Below the pieces are notes generated by a model, which saw only the letters and a program-made list of their open reading frames with translations, had not been told where the DNA came from and made no database searches. This document shows, in pieces, positions 7,303 through 15,493 of a stretch of 64,000 nucleotides of DNA. This DNA is from Pseudovibrio sp. Ad37 (GTDB lineage Bacteria > Pseudomonadota > Alphaproteobacteria > Rhizobiales > Stappiaceae): the NCBI RefSeq assembly GCF_001623075.1, contig NZ_LMCF01000079.1, forward strand, positions 62,001-126,000. Direction: 5' to 3'. Positions within the stretch are counted from its first letter, which is position 1; every line of letters starts with the position of its first letter. The position numbers and the translations under genes are program-made.

Positions 7303-9288
7303 ATGGGAATCTCGACGGTCGCGGCATCGACAACTGTCCAACCTATTGAAACTACATCTGTAAATCAGGCAAATACCAATGCTGCTGAAAACACAGCCGT
7401 AAAATCGACTGAAGTGCGGAGCCATGATGGTGGCCTGTATAAAATTGTTGCATATGTCAGAGAAAAACTCTCAGGCGCTCCCCACCACAGCTTGGCAGCA
7501 CGTGTAAACACCCCGGCAGAGGGCAGAGAGACCGAGAGCGTCCTCACCCGGATCAAGGCGTTCTTCACGGGCAGTTCTCGTGCATCCCAAGCGGAAACCG
7601 CTCCGGCTGCAACGGGTGCTACCAAGCAGTTGGTGAACGCAAAAACAGCTCAGTTTACCGAAAACAACAAGAGCCTTGCTACATCCGTTGAAAACATCAA
7701 GGAACGGGCCGAAACCCATGTAAGACCAGCCGCAAAGTATGCTGTTGCAGAATTGCTGAGTGCTGGGGTTCGCGGAAACAGTGATGTCTTCGAGATCAAA
7801 GCAGAAGTGGGCATCAAGGCGGCGTTCAATCGGTTGGATGCAAAGATTGCAGAACAACCCGATGATATCAAAGGGATTTCGAAAGCATCCAAGGCCTTGA
7901 ACAAGGATATCCAGAAGGAAGTCATCTCAGCTTATAAGCTGGCTGCTTCTACCGAAGGGACGACGCTCTCCAAGAGTGAGGTCAAAGCGCTGAAAAGCGA
8001 TATCCAGAAGCACATGTCCGCTCACATAACTCAGAGCCTGAACAAGACTGAGGCCAACTGGCAGATCACGACAGAGACCGTCACACTCAATCATGAAACC
8101 CAGGTAGAGCTGGGCGCTGCAGATATAGACAGCGTGGCAAACAGCAGCTTCATAGCCACCACCACACCTGCAGCAAAGCTGAATGCGTTGAAGGATGGGT
8201 ATCAGACCAGTAATGTAAATGGCATCAGCTCCACCGCGACCTCTGAAACAGATCACGCCGTCAACCTCTGGGTCAGTGAGCTGAAAGGCGAGACCACGTC
8301 TTATGCTGCCGTCCGTCACGGAGTGAATTTCCCATTTGGCGTTAAGCATGATGCTGACTTGGCCAAAACTGGAGCGGACAACAGAACCCGAGAAGTGGTG
8401 ACAGCAGCGGCGTCCACGAAGACCTCTGAGATCGTCAAATGGCGTACTGAACACCCGGGAGAACCATTCCCGCTGAAAATCGTCTCAACCTCTCTGTTGA
8501 CCGCTGCGGCCAAAGCAAAAACCTATGAGACTGGCCAGCAAGAAGCATGGGGCCGCGCACAGGGCGAGCAGACCATTAAGGTTGACTTGCCTGGTGAGGG
8601 CGTGACGGAAGTCAATGTAAAGGTCGAAGTGCTGCCATTCAGCATGGGGGTCAACGGTTTTGCGAAACTGGGATTGTTCTCTGGGTCCATCGGCAAACAT
8701 TTGGGGGATCGTCTTACCGGCTGGAAATGGGCTGATAACCACAATGAGCCATTGATCGGTCAACTGGACGAAATGGTGGAGCAAGCCAAAACCGATGCTG
8801 TAGAGGCCAACGATCCAGGTAAAGTTGCCCGTCTTGAGAGTTACAGTACCCAGCTGCATGAGGCGGTCAATGATGGCAAGCAGCGCCGTTCCGCAGGCAA
8901 TGCCTATGGTGTTGCCGTTCTGGTCAACCTGATTGCGAATGAAACCGGAGCTGTCCCTGCGATCAACTGCATGTCCGGCAAGGATCGTACAGGTTATCTG
9001 GATGCAGCGGTCAAAGCACGCCTCATGGAAGTAGAAAGCCTGAATGCAGGTCGTGCAGAAAATGAGAAGTCTCTTGTGCCGCAGATCTATGGCCAGCGCA
9101 CAGAAGCGCAAAATGCTCTGATGAGCCTGTCCTCCGAAGTGATGGGCGGTAAGACGGTACAAAAAGCATGTACCGGGGTCGCTGGCTATAAAGTTGGCGA
9201 AGGCGGAATGTTCAAAGTTCAGGCAAACCTGGACAACGTACTGGACTCCAAAAGCCTGCTGGGCTTGTCTGCTGCCGTAAAGGCGTAA
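7303..9288 (+). CDS. SopB/IpgD-like phosphoinositide phosphatase, candidate type III effector
   Basis: A 661-residue protein with no Sec signal. Its N-terminus is rich in Ser, Thr and Ala, as in type III substrates. The C-terminal half carries the SopB/IpgD signature: the PFSMGVNGFAK segment near residue 445, like PFNFGVNELA of SopB, and the CX5R phosphatase loop NCMSGKDRTGYLDA with catalytic C556 and R562. SopB and IpgD remove phosphate from host PtdIns(4,5)P2 and related lipids, driving membrane ruffling and survival signalling. The middle region is helical and longer than in SopB (about 560 residues). A candidate chaperone lies divergently upstream and a terminator follows. Export and host target are inferred; the active-site motif is seen. 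Confidence 0.85.
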   Translation: MGISTVAASTTVQPIETTSVNQANTNAAENTAVKSTEVRSHDGGLYKIVAYVREKLSGAPHHSLAARVNTPAEGRETESVLTRIKAFFTGSSRASQAETAPAATGATKQLVNAKTAQFTENNKSLATSVENIKERAETHVRPAAKYAVAELLSAGVRGNSDVFEIKAEVGIKAAFNRLDAKIAEQPDDIKGISKASKALNKDIQKEVISAYKLAASTEGTTLSKSEVKALKSDIQKHMSAHITQSLNKTEANWQITTETVTLNHETQVELGAADIDSVANSSFIATTTPAAKLNALKDGYQTSNVNGISSTATSETDHAVNLWVSELKGETTSYAAVRHGVNFPFGVKHDADLAKTGADNRTREVVTAAASTKTSEIVKWRTEHPGEPFPLKIVSTSLLTAAAKAKTYETGQQEAWGRAQGEQTIKVDLPGEGVTEVNVKVEVLPFSMGVNGFAKLGLFSGSIGKHLGDRLTGWKWADNHNEPLIGQLDEMVEQAKTDAVEANDPGKVARLESYSTQLHEAVNDGKQRRSAGNAYGVAVLVNLIANETGAVPAINCMSGKDRTGYLDAAVKARLMEVESLNAGRAENEKSLVPQIYGQRTEAQNALMSLSSEVMGGKTVQKACTGVAGYKVGEGGMFKVQANLDNVLDSKSLLGLSAAVKA

Positions 9289-9317
9289 CCGCCACCACAA
9301 AGCAAAGCATCACTAAG

Positions 9318-9345
9318 AGAGCGGCCTGAGTGCCGCTCTTTTTTG
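9318..9345 (+). terminator. terminator of the SopB-like gene
   Basis: AGAGCGGC pairs with GCCGCTCT, followed by six Ts. It lies 30 bases after the stop. Confidence 0.85.
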
Positions 9346-9361
9346 TGGGGTAAGCAGGAGA

Positions 9362-9532
9362 TTATCCGGCCTCATAGCAGGAGTTGGAAGCTATCTCGCT
9401 GGGCTTAACGTTCCCAGTGTTGTTGGGGAACATGCAGGCAGATCGCAAGGGGCTGCGACAATCTGTCATTATACCTTAGCCGGAGTGAAAGGCGCTAAAG
9501 CACTGAGAAATTGGCTACGGGTTTTTGCATAA
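9362..9532 (+). pseudogene. possible C-terminal remnant of a tyrosine recombinase
   Basis: A frame of 56 codons without a start codon ends in TAA at 9530-9532. It contains VVGEHAGRSQGAATICHYT, which resembles the HxxR ... Y end of phage-type integrases (a G-H-x-x-x-x-x-T-x-x-Y-T pattern). It is followed by a short helical tail, GAKALRNWLRVFA. Upstream the frame runs only into the terminator of the preceding gene, so any N-terminal part is gone. The resemblance is modest, but the position at the edge of an accessory zone fits. Confidence 0.35.
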
Positions 9533-9563
9533 CATTTTGATATGCATCAGTAATGTGTGGGTG

Positions 9564-9616
9564 AAGGAGGTGATATAATGCCAGAAACCCAAGGAATACC
9601 CTTGGTAAAACTATGA
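9564..9616 (+). promoter_or_regulatory. putative leader peptide with consensus ribosome site
   Basis: AAGGAGGTGA (9564-9573) matches the full anti-Shine-Dalgarno sequence. It is followed by ATG at 9578 and a 12-codon frame (MPETQGIPLVKL) ending in TGA at 9616. The frame spans a small hairpin, CCAAGG / CCTTGG. A 12-residue leader before a regulator, with a perfect ribosome site while the regulator itself has none, suggests translational coupling or attenuation. That function is an inference. Confidence 0.4.
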
Positions 9617-9637
9617 TTGATTAAAATTTAAATCAAT
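9616..9637. promoter_or_regulatory. 22-base palindrome, candidate TetR operator
   Basis: The arms ATTGATT (9616-9622) and AATCAAT (9631-9637) flank an A/T core. Twenty of the 22 positions are symmetric. It ends 16 bases before the ATG of the first TetR gene, a usual place for an autoregulatory operator. Confidence 0.45.
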
Positions 9638-9653
9638 ATATATAGTGACCACT

Positions 9654-10265
9654 ATGGAAATGGAAAAAGCCCCCCGCGGTCGACCCCGTCGGTTGGATAA
9701 AGATAAAATACTGGAGATCGCAAGTGTCCTGTTCTGGCAACAGGGCTATGAAGCGACTTCGATAAATGAGCTAGTCACTGCCATGGGTATTGCACCACCA
9801 AGTCTGTATGCAGCATTTTCCTCCAAGGAGGAACTGTACTTGGCTGCAATCGACAGGTATTCGGCAAGCTATGGCCGGCAAATGCTGTCTGGCCTTGCTC
9901 TGCATTCCTGTGTTTATGAAGCAATCCGGACCGTTCTTTATGAATGTGTGGAGGTTTTCGTCGGTGGAGACCATCCTTCTGGTTGTATGATCGCCACCGG
10001 ATTGGTCGAAAGCTCTAATGCTCAAGGCGCATTGGCACGTAAATTGGCTGATTTACGCCAGCAAACCATCAAGATCATCGCAGATAAGTTTAAAGCCTGT
10101 GAAACCCAGTTTGTCGAAGGAACTGACCTTCCGGCCCTTGCCAGCTTCTTTGGCGCCACAATTCAAGGCATGGCTGTTCAGGCAAGAGACGTTAACTGCC
10201 CGACAGAACTGCATAAAATCGCAGAACACAGTTTGAGCGTACTGCAGGCATCTCGTCGTTTCTGA
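9654..10265 (+). CDS. TetR-family regulator, array member 1 (canonical)
   Basis: A 203-residue TetR/AcrR-type repressor. The N-terminus has an AT-hook-like RGRPR followed by the helix-turn-helix: ILEIASVLFWQQGYEAT, then INELVTAMGIAPPSLYAAF with the conserved Tyr and SSKEELY. The C-terminal ligand domain contains YGRQMLSGLALHS and a Tyr-Glu-Cys segment shared with the next genes. A GTG at 9645 could also start it, and neither start has a clear ribosome site. This member keeps all usual DNA-contact features, while its downstream relatives diverge in the recognition helix, so it may be the parent copy. The inducer is unknown. Confidence 0.88.
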   Translation: MEMEKAPRGRPRRLDKDKILEIASVLFWQQGYEATSINELVTAMGIAPPSLYAAFSSKEELYLAAIDRYSASYGRQMLSGLALHSCVYEAIRTVLYECVEVFVGGDHPSGCMIATGLVESSNAQGALARKLADLRQQTIKIIADKFKACETQFVEGTDLPALASFFGATIQGMAVQARDVNCPTELHKIAEHSLSVLQASRRF

Positions 10266-10296
10266 TAAAGGAAATGGCGCAAAATTGCGTTATTAG

Positions 10297-10336
10297 GCGT
10301 AATTTGTTAATAAAATTACGCAATCACGCCTTTTTA
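10297..10336 (+). terminator. terminator after TetR member 1
   Basis: GCGTAATTT pairs with AAATTACGC across a seven-base loop. It is followed by an alternative CGCC arm and TTTTTATTTT. Confidence 0.6.
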
Positions 10337-10501
10337 TTTTGCAATATTACGAAAACTAAAGAATGTCATTTACATAATATATCAGAGTATCGTGAATGAT
10401 ACTGTTAAGGATATTTCCCATGCACTCTTGAGTTTGTTGTTCCAAGCCTCCTGTCACCTATGCTTTTGGTATGGATTGCCCAACACCAAGGGAGGCTGAC
10501 G

Positions 10502-11109
10502 ATGGATAGTGATACCATTAACTTCACCGAGACGTTCCCACAGTCAATGCAGGAAGCACTCAAAGCATCCCTCAAAGTATTCTGGCGCCTCGGTGTGCAT
10601 CGCACATCCATTGATGATGTGTGCCGCCAGTCAGGTGTTTCCTATCATTTCCTCAATGAGAACTTTGAGAGTAAAGAACATCTCTATCGCACTGCAGTGA
10701 TGTGGTACCTGGATCAGTATGGAAGACAGCTCCTGTCAGAGTTTGCGCTTCACTCCAATCCCACGGAAGCCCTGCGCGGTGCGCTCTATGAATGCATCGG
10801 ACTGTTCTGCAACAAGCAGTGTGAGCACGCCAAGCTGTTGTCCTACGCTCTGGCTGCCGTCAACAAAGTGACCGGATCCTGATCTCGGAGTTGCTGTCTT
10901 TGCGCCGCAAGGTCTACGCCACCATCTTGATGAAGCTGAACAGCAACAAGACCCACTTGAAGGACACAGCAGACATTCCCGTACTGGCGCGCTTCTACAT
11001 CACAACGCTCAGAGGTCTCGCCAGTCAGGCAGCAGATGGCATCCCAAGTGATGAGCTCTACCGCGTGGCAGATTTGAGCTTGGAGCTACTGGAAGTCTAC
11101 CGCAAATGA
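10502..11109 (+). pseudogene. TetR-family regulator, array member 2, frameshifted
   Basis: The N-terminal part reads from ATG 10502 (ribosome site GGGAGG before it): helix-turn-helix FWRLGVHRTSIDDVCRQSG, then YGRQLLSEFALHS. It runs into TGA at 10880. The missing C-terminal part continues one frame over from about 10873 (RILISELLSLRRK to LELLEVYRK, stop at 11109) and aligns with members 1 and 4. One base appears lost near 10868-10875. It is a disrupted gene, or a sequencing error at that site. Had it been intact, it would be about 202 residues. The turn region (SYHFLNENFESKEHLY) is already divergent. Confidence 0.8.
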
Positions 11110-11133
11110 GTACGTCCAGCACAGTCCGACCGA

Positions 11134-11172
11134 AGAGCCTGACAGAAATGAACATCTGTCAGGCTCTTTTTT
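11134..11172 (+). terminator. terminator after TetR member 2
   Basis: A perfect 12-pair stem, AGAGCCTGACAG / CTGTCAGGCTCT, is followed by a T-run. Confidence 0.9.
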
Positions 11173-11594
11173 AGGTGAGGGTGCCTGTCAACTTTTGTCG
11201 CCCTTGAGTTGTATTTTTTTAGAAGGCTTTTTGTGTTGAGAGATAAGGGCAGGGAATAATGGCCCATCGTAGCGCACCGCTTTAATCTGGTCACGTAATC
11301 GCCCTGATTGCTTTTGTAACAAGCTGCGTTAACCAACACGACAAAATATCAAAGTCTCGCCACAATAGATGACAGCAGACGCAAGGTCATGCAGCCTTCG
11401 CAGAATGAGAGTTCCGTAAAATTCAGCCTAATATTCTTACATGGCCACAGATGGTTACATCATTTTTCACTAAAGCTGAGACAAACCGATCCTCTTTGTT
11501 AAGGATGAGTTCCGTTCGCGTGAGGGTAAGTTGTTGCATACGTAAAAGAGCTTAAGATTGAAGGCTCGCTCAATAGAGATACGGGAGATTTTCG
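11173..11594. other. intergenic region between TetR members 2 and 3
   Basis: About 420 bases with no gene that I can support. No repeat or clear dyad was seen beyond the terminator at its left edge. The right end must hold the promoter of member 3. Confidence 0.4.
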
Positions 11595-12209
11595 ATGCAA
11601 ATCGAGACCGTTAAAACGAACCAGCCGACACCGATCAGTTTGACAAAAACTTTTGCAGCCTCCATCCACGAATTCTCAAATTTTGGGGTGGAAGCAACAT
11701 CGCTTGAGCAAATCAGTACAGCGACGGGCGTCCCAACCGAGCGTTTATCCCAAACCTTTCATGACACCGCTAATCTGTTCTCCAATGTGGTCAAATGGTA
11801 CTTGACCAGATACGAGCACCAGATCCTCTCCGGTTTCGCTATGCATTCCAACCCAGTCGAAGCCATCCGCATTGCCCTCTACGAATGCATTGAACTGTTT
11901 TGCGAGGATGACTGCCCTCATGGCAGTTTGCTCTCGGTTGAGCTTATGGAGATTTCTGATACCGGCGGCGTCATCGCCAAAGAAATGGCACACCTCAAAG
12001 AACAGGTCCACGGACGCATCTATCAAAAACTGGAGAACTGCAAACAGCGCTTCGCCTCGGGTTTTAGACCCAATGAGCTTGCGGAATTCTATACCGAAGT
12101 CATGGTTATTCTCATCAAGCAGGCCTGTGATGGGGTAGATCGCACCAACCTATATAATCTCGCTGATGCCAGCCTTGAAAGATTGGAGAACCAGCCTGTC
12201 ATACATTAA
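11595..12209 (+). CDS. TetR-like protein, array member 3 (divergent DNA-binding region)
   Basis: A 204-residue protein aligning along its length with the other array members: FGVEATSLEQISTATGV, YLTRYEHQILSGFAMHS, then ALYECIELFC. The recognition region reads PTERLSQTFHDTANLF. It therefore lacks the conserved Tyr-x-x-Phe and Lys-Glu residues that TetR proteins use at the end of the helix-turn-helix. It may bind a different site or no DNA at all. GAGATTTTCG precedes the ATG, and a strong terminator follows. Confidence 0.8.
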   Translation: MQIETVKTNQPTPISLTKTFAASIHEFSNFGVEATSLEQISTATGVPTERLSQTFHDTANLFSNVVKWYLTRYEHQILSGFAMHSNPVEAIRIALYECIELFCEDDCPHGSLLSVELMEISDTGGVIAKEMAHLKEQVHGRIYQKLENCKQRFASGFRPNELAEFYTEVMVILIKQACDGVDRTNLYNLADASLERLENQPVIH

Positions 12210-12232
12210 GTCGTGTGAGCAAAAAGACCACT

Positions 12233-12273
12233 AAAGGCGGACTGGTGACCCTCAGTGTCAGTCCGCTTTTTTT
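12233..12273 (+). terminator. terminator after TetR member 3
   Basis: GCGGACTG pairs with CAGTCCGC, followed by seven Ts. Confidence 0.85.
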
Positions 12274-12441
12274 GTGAAATAAACGCTCAAAACCGGCGCT
12301 AAACAGGGCTGCGAAAAGGCGAAATACTCAATTTGTCCGGATCTTGTCTATCAGGCCTTAATCGTAATTTTCCTAGCATTAATAATCAGTTGTTCTTTAT
12401 CCATGGCCGCGTAATATGTACTTATGCCTATAAAGGATGAA

Positions 12442-13035
12442 ATGCACGTGGAAACAATATCTCCGGACATAGAGGCCATGTTGGAAGCCTCGGTCAAAAT
12501 GTTTTGGAAGCGCGGCTATGATGCCACTTCCCTAGATGATGTCGTGGACGCTATGGGTGTTCCTCATGAGTTCGTAGAAGGGGCATTTTCCAATAAGGAA
12601 GAACTCTATGCAGCAGCCACAAGGTGGTACCTGCAAAACTATGGCCGCAGGCTGCTTTCTGGTTTTGCCATGCATTCCAACTGCTGTGATGCCATTCGTG
12701 TCGCCCTTTACGAATGTATCGATGTGCTCTGCGATAAAACAGAGTCAGACGGATGCCTTCTGTCATCTGGCTTACTGGAGATCTCCACTCAGGATAGCAT
12801 TCTGACCAGAGAGATTACTGATCTGCGCAACACCATGGTGGTTGCGATCACGCGCAAGCTTACTGATTGCAAAGAAAGCCTCAAGACCGGTACTGATATC
12901 GAAACGCTCGCCCGCTTTTATGCAGCAACCCTGCAGGGACTGGCCAGTCAATGTAAGGATGGCGCCAAAAAAGAACAGCTCTATCGCGTGGTTGATATGA
13001 GCATGAAAGTCCTGGATTCCTACCGCATCAATTAA
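12442..13035 (+). CDS. TetR-family regulator, array member 4
   Basis: About 197 residues from the ATG at 12442, which is preceded by AAAGGATG at a good spacing. An ATG at 12424 in the same frame would add six residues. The helix-turn-helix reads FWKRGYDATSLDDVVDAMGV, then PHEFVEGAFSNKEELY, keeping the SNKEELY end but replacing the conserved Tyr by a Phe-Val pair. The ligand domain has YGRRLLSGFAMHS and ALYECIDVLC. It is closest to member 1 over the whole length. The next gene starts about 55 bases on without an obvious terminator. Confidence 0.85.
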   Translation: MHVETISPDIEAMLEASVKMFWKRGYDATSLDDVVDAMGVPHEFVEGAFSNKEELYAAATRWYLQNYGRRLLSGFAMHSNCCDAIRVALYECIDVLCDKTESDGCLLSSGLLEISTQDSILTREITDLRNTMVVAITRKLTDCKESLKTGTDIETLARFYAATLQGLASQCKDGAKKEQLYRVVDMSMKVLDSYRIN

Positions 13036-13090
13036 AAGGTTATCTTTATGTTCTCTGTCGATATGAGGCTTGGAACATAGGGTGAGCATA

Positions 13091-13918
13091 ATGAATTTTG
13101 AGGCGTCTCAGGGCACTTCAAAAGATAACCCAATCGCGATCGTTTCTAATCCTTTACAGATGGTGAAAGTTATAGGCGCAGTAAGCCCTATGTCTTTGGA
13201 ATGTTGTTTCCCATGTGACCAAAACAGCGTTGAGGAGACCCTCCGACACCATATACTCGCGACCATGAGACCGTGCGATAAGATAGAAGGCGGAAACGTA
13301 TCTCCTGAAGCGGAAAGGCTCTTCGACCAGTGCGTCAAAGTCTTTCTCCTTAAGGGCTACGAAACCTGCACTCTGGATGATATCGGTGAAGCAGCTGGAT
13401 GCTCGGGAGACTGCGTGAAGGAACACTTCACGTCCAAGCAGGAACTCGCAGCTGCAGCTATGCGCTGGTACTACATCAAGTACAGCCGCCACATGCGCGC
13501 AGAAATGGCCATGCACCAGGACATTTACTCGGCCATGGAAGCGGTGCTGTTTGCCTTCATCGAAATCAGCTGCGATCAGGTCCATGCCAATAAAGGCCTG
13601 TTTGTCCGCACGTTCATTGACATTTCCAACGTTGATGAGTTCGTCAAAAACTCCTTCGAGGAACTGCAGGATGATTGGGAACATCAGGTTCTCGACAAGT
13701 TCAAGCAGTGCAAGCTGGAGCTCAAGGACGACGCCGACATCGAGGTGTTGGCACACTACTTCCTGACAGTGATTGAAGGTCTTTATGAGCTGATCAAATA
13801 CGGAACCCCGTGTGATCTGATGTACAAGGTTGCGGTTGCGAGCCTCGGCGTTTTAGAATTGCATATGAAGACCGGCCAGGCCAAGAAAAAGAAGGGCTCC
13901 AAGAAGAAATCAAAGTGA
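13091..13918 (+). CDS. TetR-like protein, array member 5, extended at both ends
   Basis: 275 residues from ATG 13091. The first 58 residues have no counterpart in the other members, and an ATG at 13265 would remove them. The choice between these starts is uncertain. The core is TetR-like: FLLKGYETCTLDDIGEAAG, then SGDCVKEHFTSKQELA, YSRHMRAEMAMHQ and the C-terminal ligand domain. The C-terminus is a lysine run (KKKKGSKKKSK), unique in the array, which could aid nucleic-acid binding. The conserved Tyr of the recognition helix is replaced by Cys-Val. Confidence 0.75.
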   Translation: MNFEASQGTSKDNPIAIVSNPLQMVKVIGAVSPMSLECCFPCDQNSVEETLRHHILATMRPCDKIEGGNVSPEAERLFDQCVKVFLLKGYETCTLDDIGEAAGCSGDCVKEHFTSKQELAAAAMRWYYIKYSRHMRAEMAMHQDIYSAMEAVLFAFIEISCDQVHANKGLFVRTFIDISNVDEFVKNSFEELQDDWEHQVLDKFKQCKLELKDDADIEVLAHYFLTVIEGLYELIKYGTPCDLMYKVAVASLGVLELHMKTGQAKKKKGSKKKSK

Positions 13919-14065
13919 GTGCCACTGCCTTCTCACTGCCCATTGCCTTAGCTCTTTACAGAAGATGAACGAAATCCACCAAGACGGGAGAGACCTCTTC
14001 TGTACTCATTTCCCATAGCGGGAGAACGAGATTGCTGCCCCCCACCCAAAACGTATACTGGCGCC

Positions 14066-14689
14066 ATGTCCTCATTAGATCCCATACGCGATGGTGAATT
14101 GTCACCTGAACTCGAAACCGCCTTAGATTCCTGCGTGAAGGTTTTTATGCTGCAAGGGTTCCAGCATTCCACATTAGAAGACCTTGCTGTTGCAAGTGGC
14201 ACATCAAGGAACTTTATCGAGAAGCATTTTGCCACCAAGGAGCAGTTTTGTGCAGCGGCCTTACGCTGGTACTTCTCCAAATTCTATCGCCAGCTCCGGT
14301 CCGTTCTCGCGCTCCACTCAGAGCTGTATCCGGCAGTTGAAGCCGTCCTTTACGAGTTTATTGAACTCTCCCGAGAGCAATATGATGCTGGCACGGCCAT
14401 GCGGTTCCATACCCTCATGGACATCGCAGAGCTGGACCCGGAATTGTCGGAGGAGCTGCGCAAGATGAAGCTCGAGGGCATGGAGCACTTCATCTACAAA
14501 TTCACCCAGTGCAAAGGCGAGCTTCAAACCGATGACGAAGCCACATCACTGGCCAAATTCTATACAACGGTGTTTGAAGGCCTCTCCATCATGGTACAGC
14601 ATGGCATGTCCCATGAAGATCTATACAGCATGGCAAACCTGAGCCTGGAAGTGCTCGCCAATCACCTGAAAAAAGGCATCAACTTCTGA
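14066..14689 (+). CDS. TetR-like protein, array member 6
   Basis: A 207-residue protein closest to member 5: SPELETALDSCVKVFMLQGF, SRNFIEKHFATKEQFC, YFSKFYRQLRSVLALHS, then LYEFIELS. The first helix of the DNA-binding domain is intact, but the recognition helix end is altered (Phe-Ile in place of the Tyr). The ATG at 14066 has no clear ribosome site. About 145 bases separate it from member 5. Ligand and target are unknown. Confidence 0.8.
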   Translation: MSSLDPIRDGELSPELETALDSCVKVFMLQGFQHSTLEDLAVASGTSRNFIEKHFATKEQFCAAALRWYFSKFYRQLRSVLALHSELYPAVEAVLYEFIELSREQYDAGTAMRFHTLMDIAELDPELSEELRKMKLEGMEHFIYKFTQCKGELQTDDEATSLAKFYTTVFEGLSIMVQHGMSHEDLYSMANLSLEVLANHLKKGINF

Positions 14690-14849
14690 GGCGTTCCTAA
14701 GAAGAACGATGACTGTTTTTCAGATGAAGACATGTAAGAACTGAAGACACAAAATCACGACGCATCAGGTTCAAATCCTTCCATTGCTTTTAAAGGTCTC
14801 TTTGCATTGGCATGGTTCTTCATTGCAGACCCGACACTGCGCTCATATA

Positions 14850-14866
14850 TTAGAATGGCGTTCTAA
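14850..14866. promoter_or_regulatory. palindromic operator, distal copy
   Basis: TTAGAATGGCGTTCTAA: perfect six-base arms around a five-base centre. A second copy lies 46 bases downstream over the start of the next TetR gene. This is the typical arrangement of a self-repressing TetR promoter. Confidence 0.6.
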
Positions 14867-14895
14867 CTTGGGATAGAGCGATACTCTGGTTAGGG

Positions 14896-14912
14896 TTGGA
14901 ATGGTGTTCTAG
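14896..14912. promoter_or_regulatory. palindromic operator, proximal copy
   Basis: TTGGAATGGTGTTCTAG repeats the distal operator with three changes. It overlaps the first base of the GTG start codon at 14912. Confidence 0.6.
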
Positions 14913-15475
14913 TGGCCAATGAAAACAACAGATATCAATCCATACTGGATGCGGCGCTGGAGTTGTTCCTGGCGCAAGGCTACACAAGCACCTCGATTGC
15001 GCAAATCCGCAATAAAAGCGGAGCGACGACCGGTAGCATCTATCACTTCTTCAAGGGAAAGCCGGATATTGCCGTCGCGCTATGGGATCAGGCCGTCGCC
15101 GGTTGGACCAGAGAGACACGCAACACGCCTCAAACCGCAAGCGCTGAAGACACCATCAAAGCCTCCGTCAATGGCTTGCTGCGGTGGGGCAGTGCCAATC
15201 CTGACCTGTTTCGCCTCTTTGAGGAGCTGAAGGTCAAAGCCCAGACGGAAGATGAGTTCGAAACCATCAAACAACAGATGGAGAACGTTCATTTGCAGGG
15301 GGAGGCGCTCTATGCCACCTGGCAAGTGCTGGGAGCTGTGAAACCCATTCCGTGGTCTGTTGCGTCCGCGCTCATCGTAGGTCCAGCCTATACGCTCTTA
15401 AGCACAGAGCGGGTTGTCTCGGATAAAGACAGAGCCTTTCTGGTGAAGATGGCATGGGAAGCGGTTAAGAAGTAA
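14912..15475 (+). CDS. TetR-family regulator, member 7 (distinct, canonical)
   Basis: A 187-residue TetR repressor that is not a close relative of members 1-6. The helix-turn-helix is canonical: ILDAALELFLAQGYTSTSI, then IRNKSGATTGSIYHFFKGK with the conserved Tyr-His-Phe. The C-terminal domain differs from the array type. It starts at GTG 14912, since the nearby ATG is out of frame. Two palindromes, one overlapping the start, point to autoregulation. It converges with the HAD hydrolase gene, with 18 bases between the stops. The regulated genes are not evident. Confidence 0.88.
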   Translation: MANENNRYQSILDAALELFLAQGYTSTSIAQIRNKSGATTGSIYHFFKGKPDIAVALWDQAVAGWTRETRNTPQTASAEDTIKASVNGLLRWGSANPDLFRLFEELKVKAQTEDEFETIKQQMENVHLQGEALYATWQVLGAVKPIPWSVASALIVGPAYTLLSTERVVSDKDRAFLVKMAWEAVKK

Positions 15476-15493
15476 GAGACCTGCCAGTAAGCC

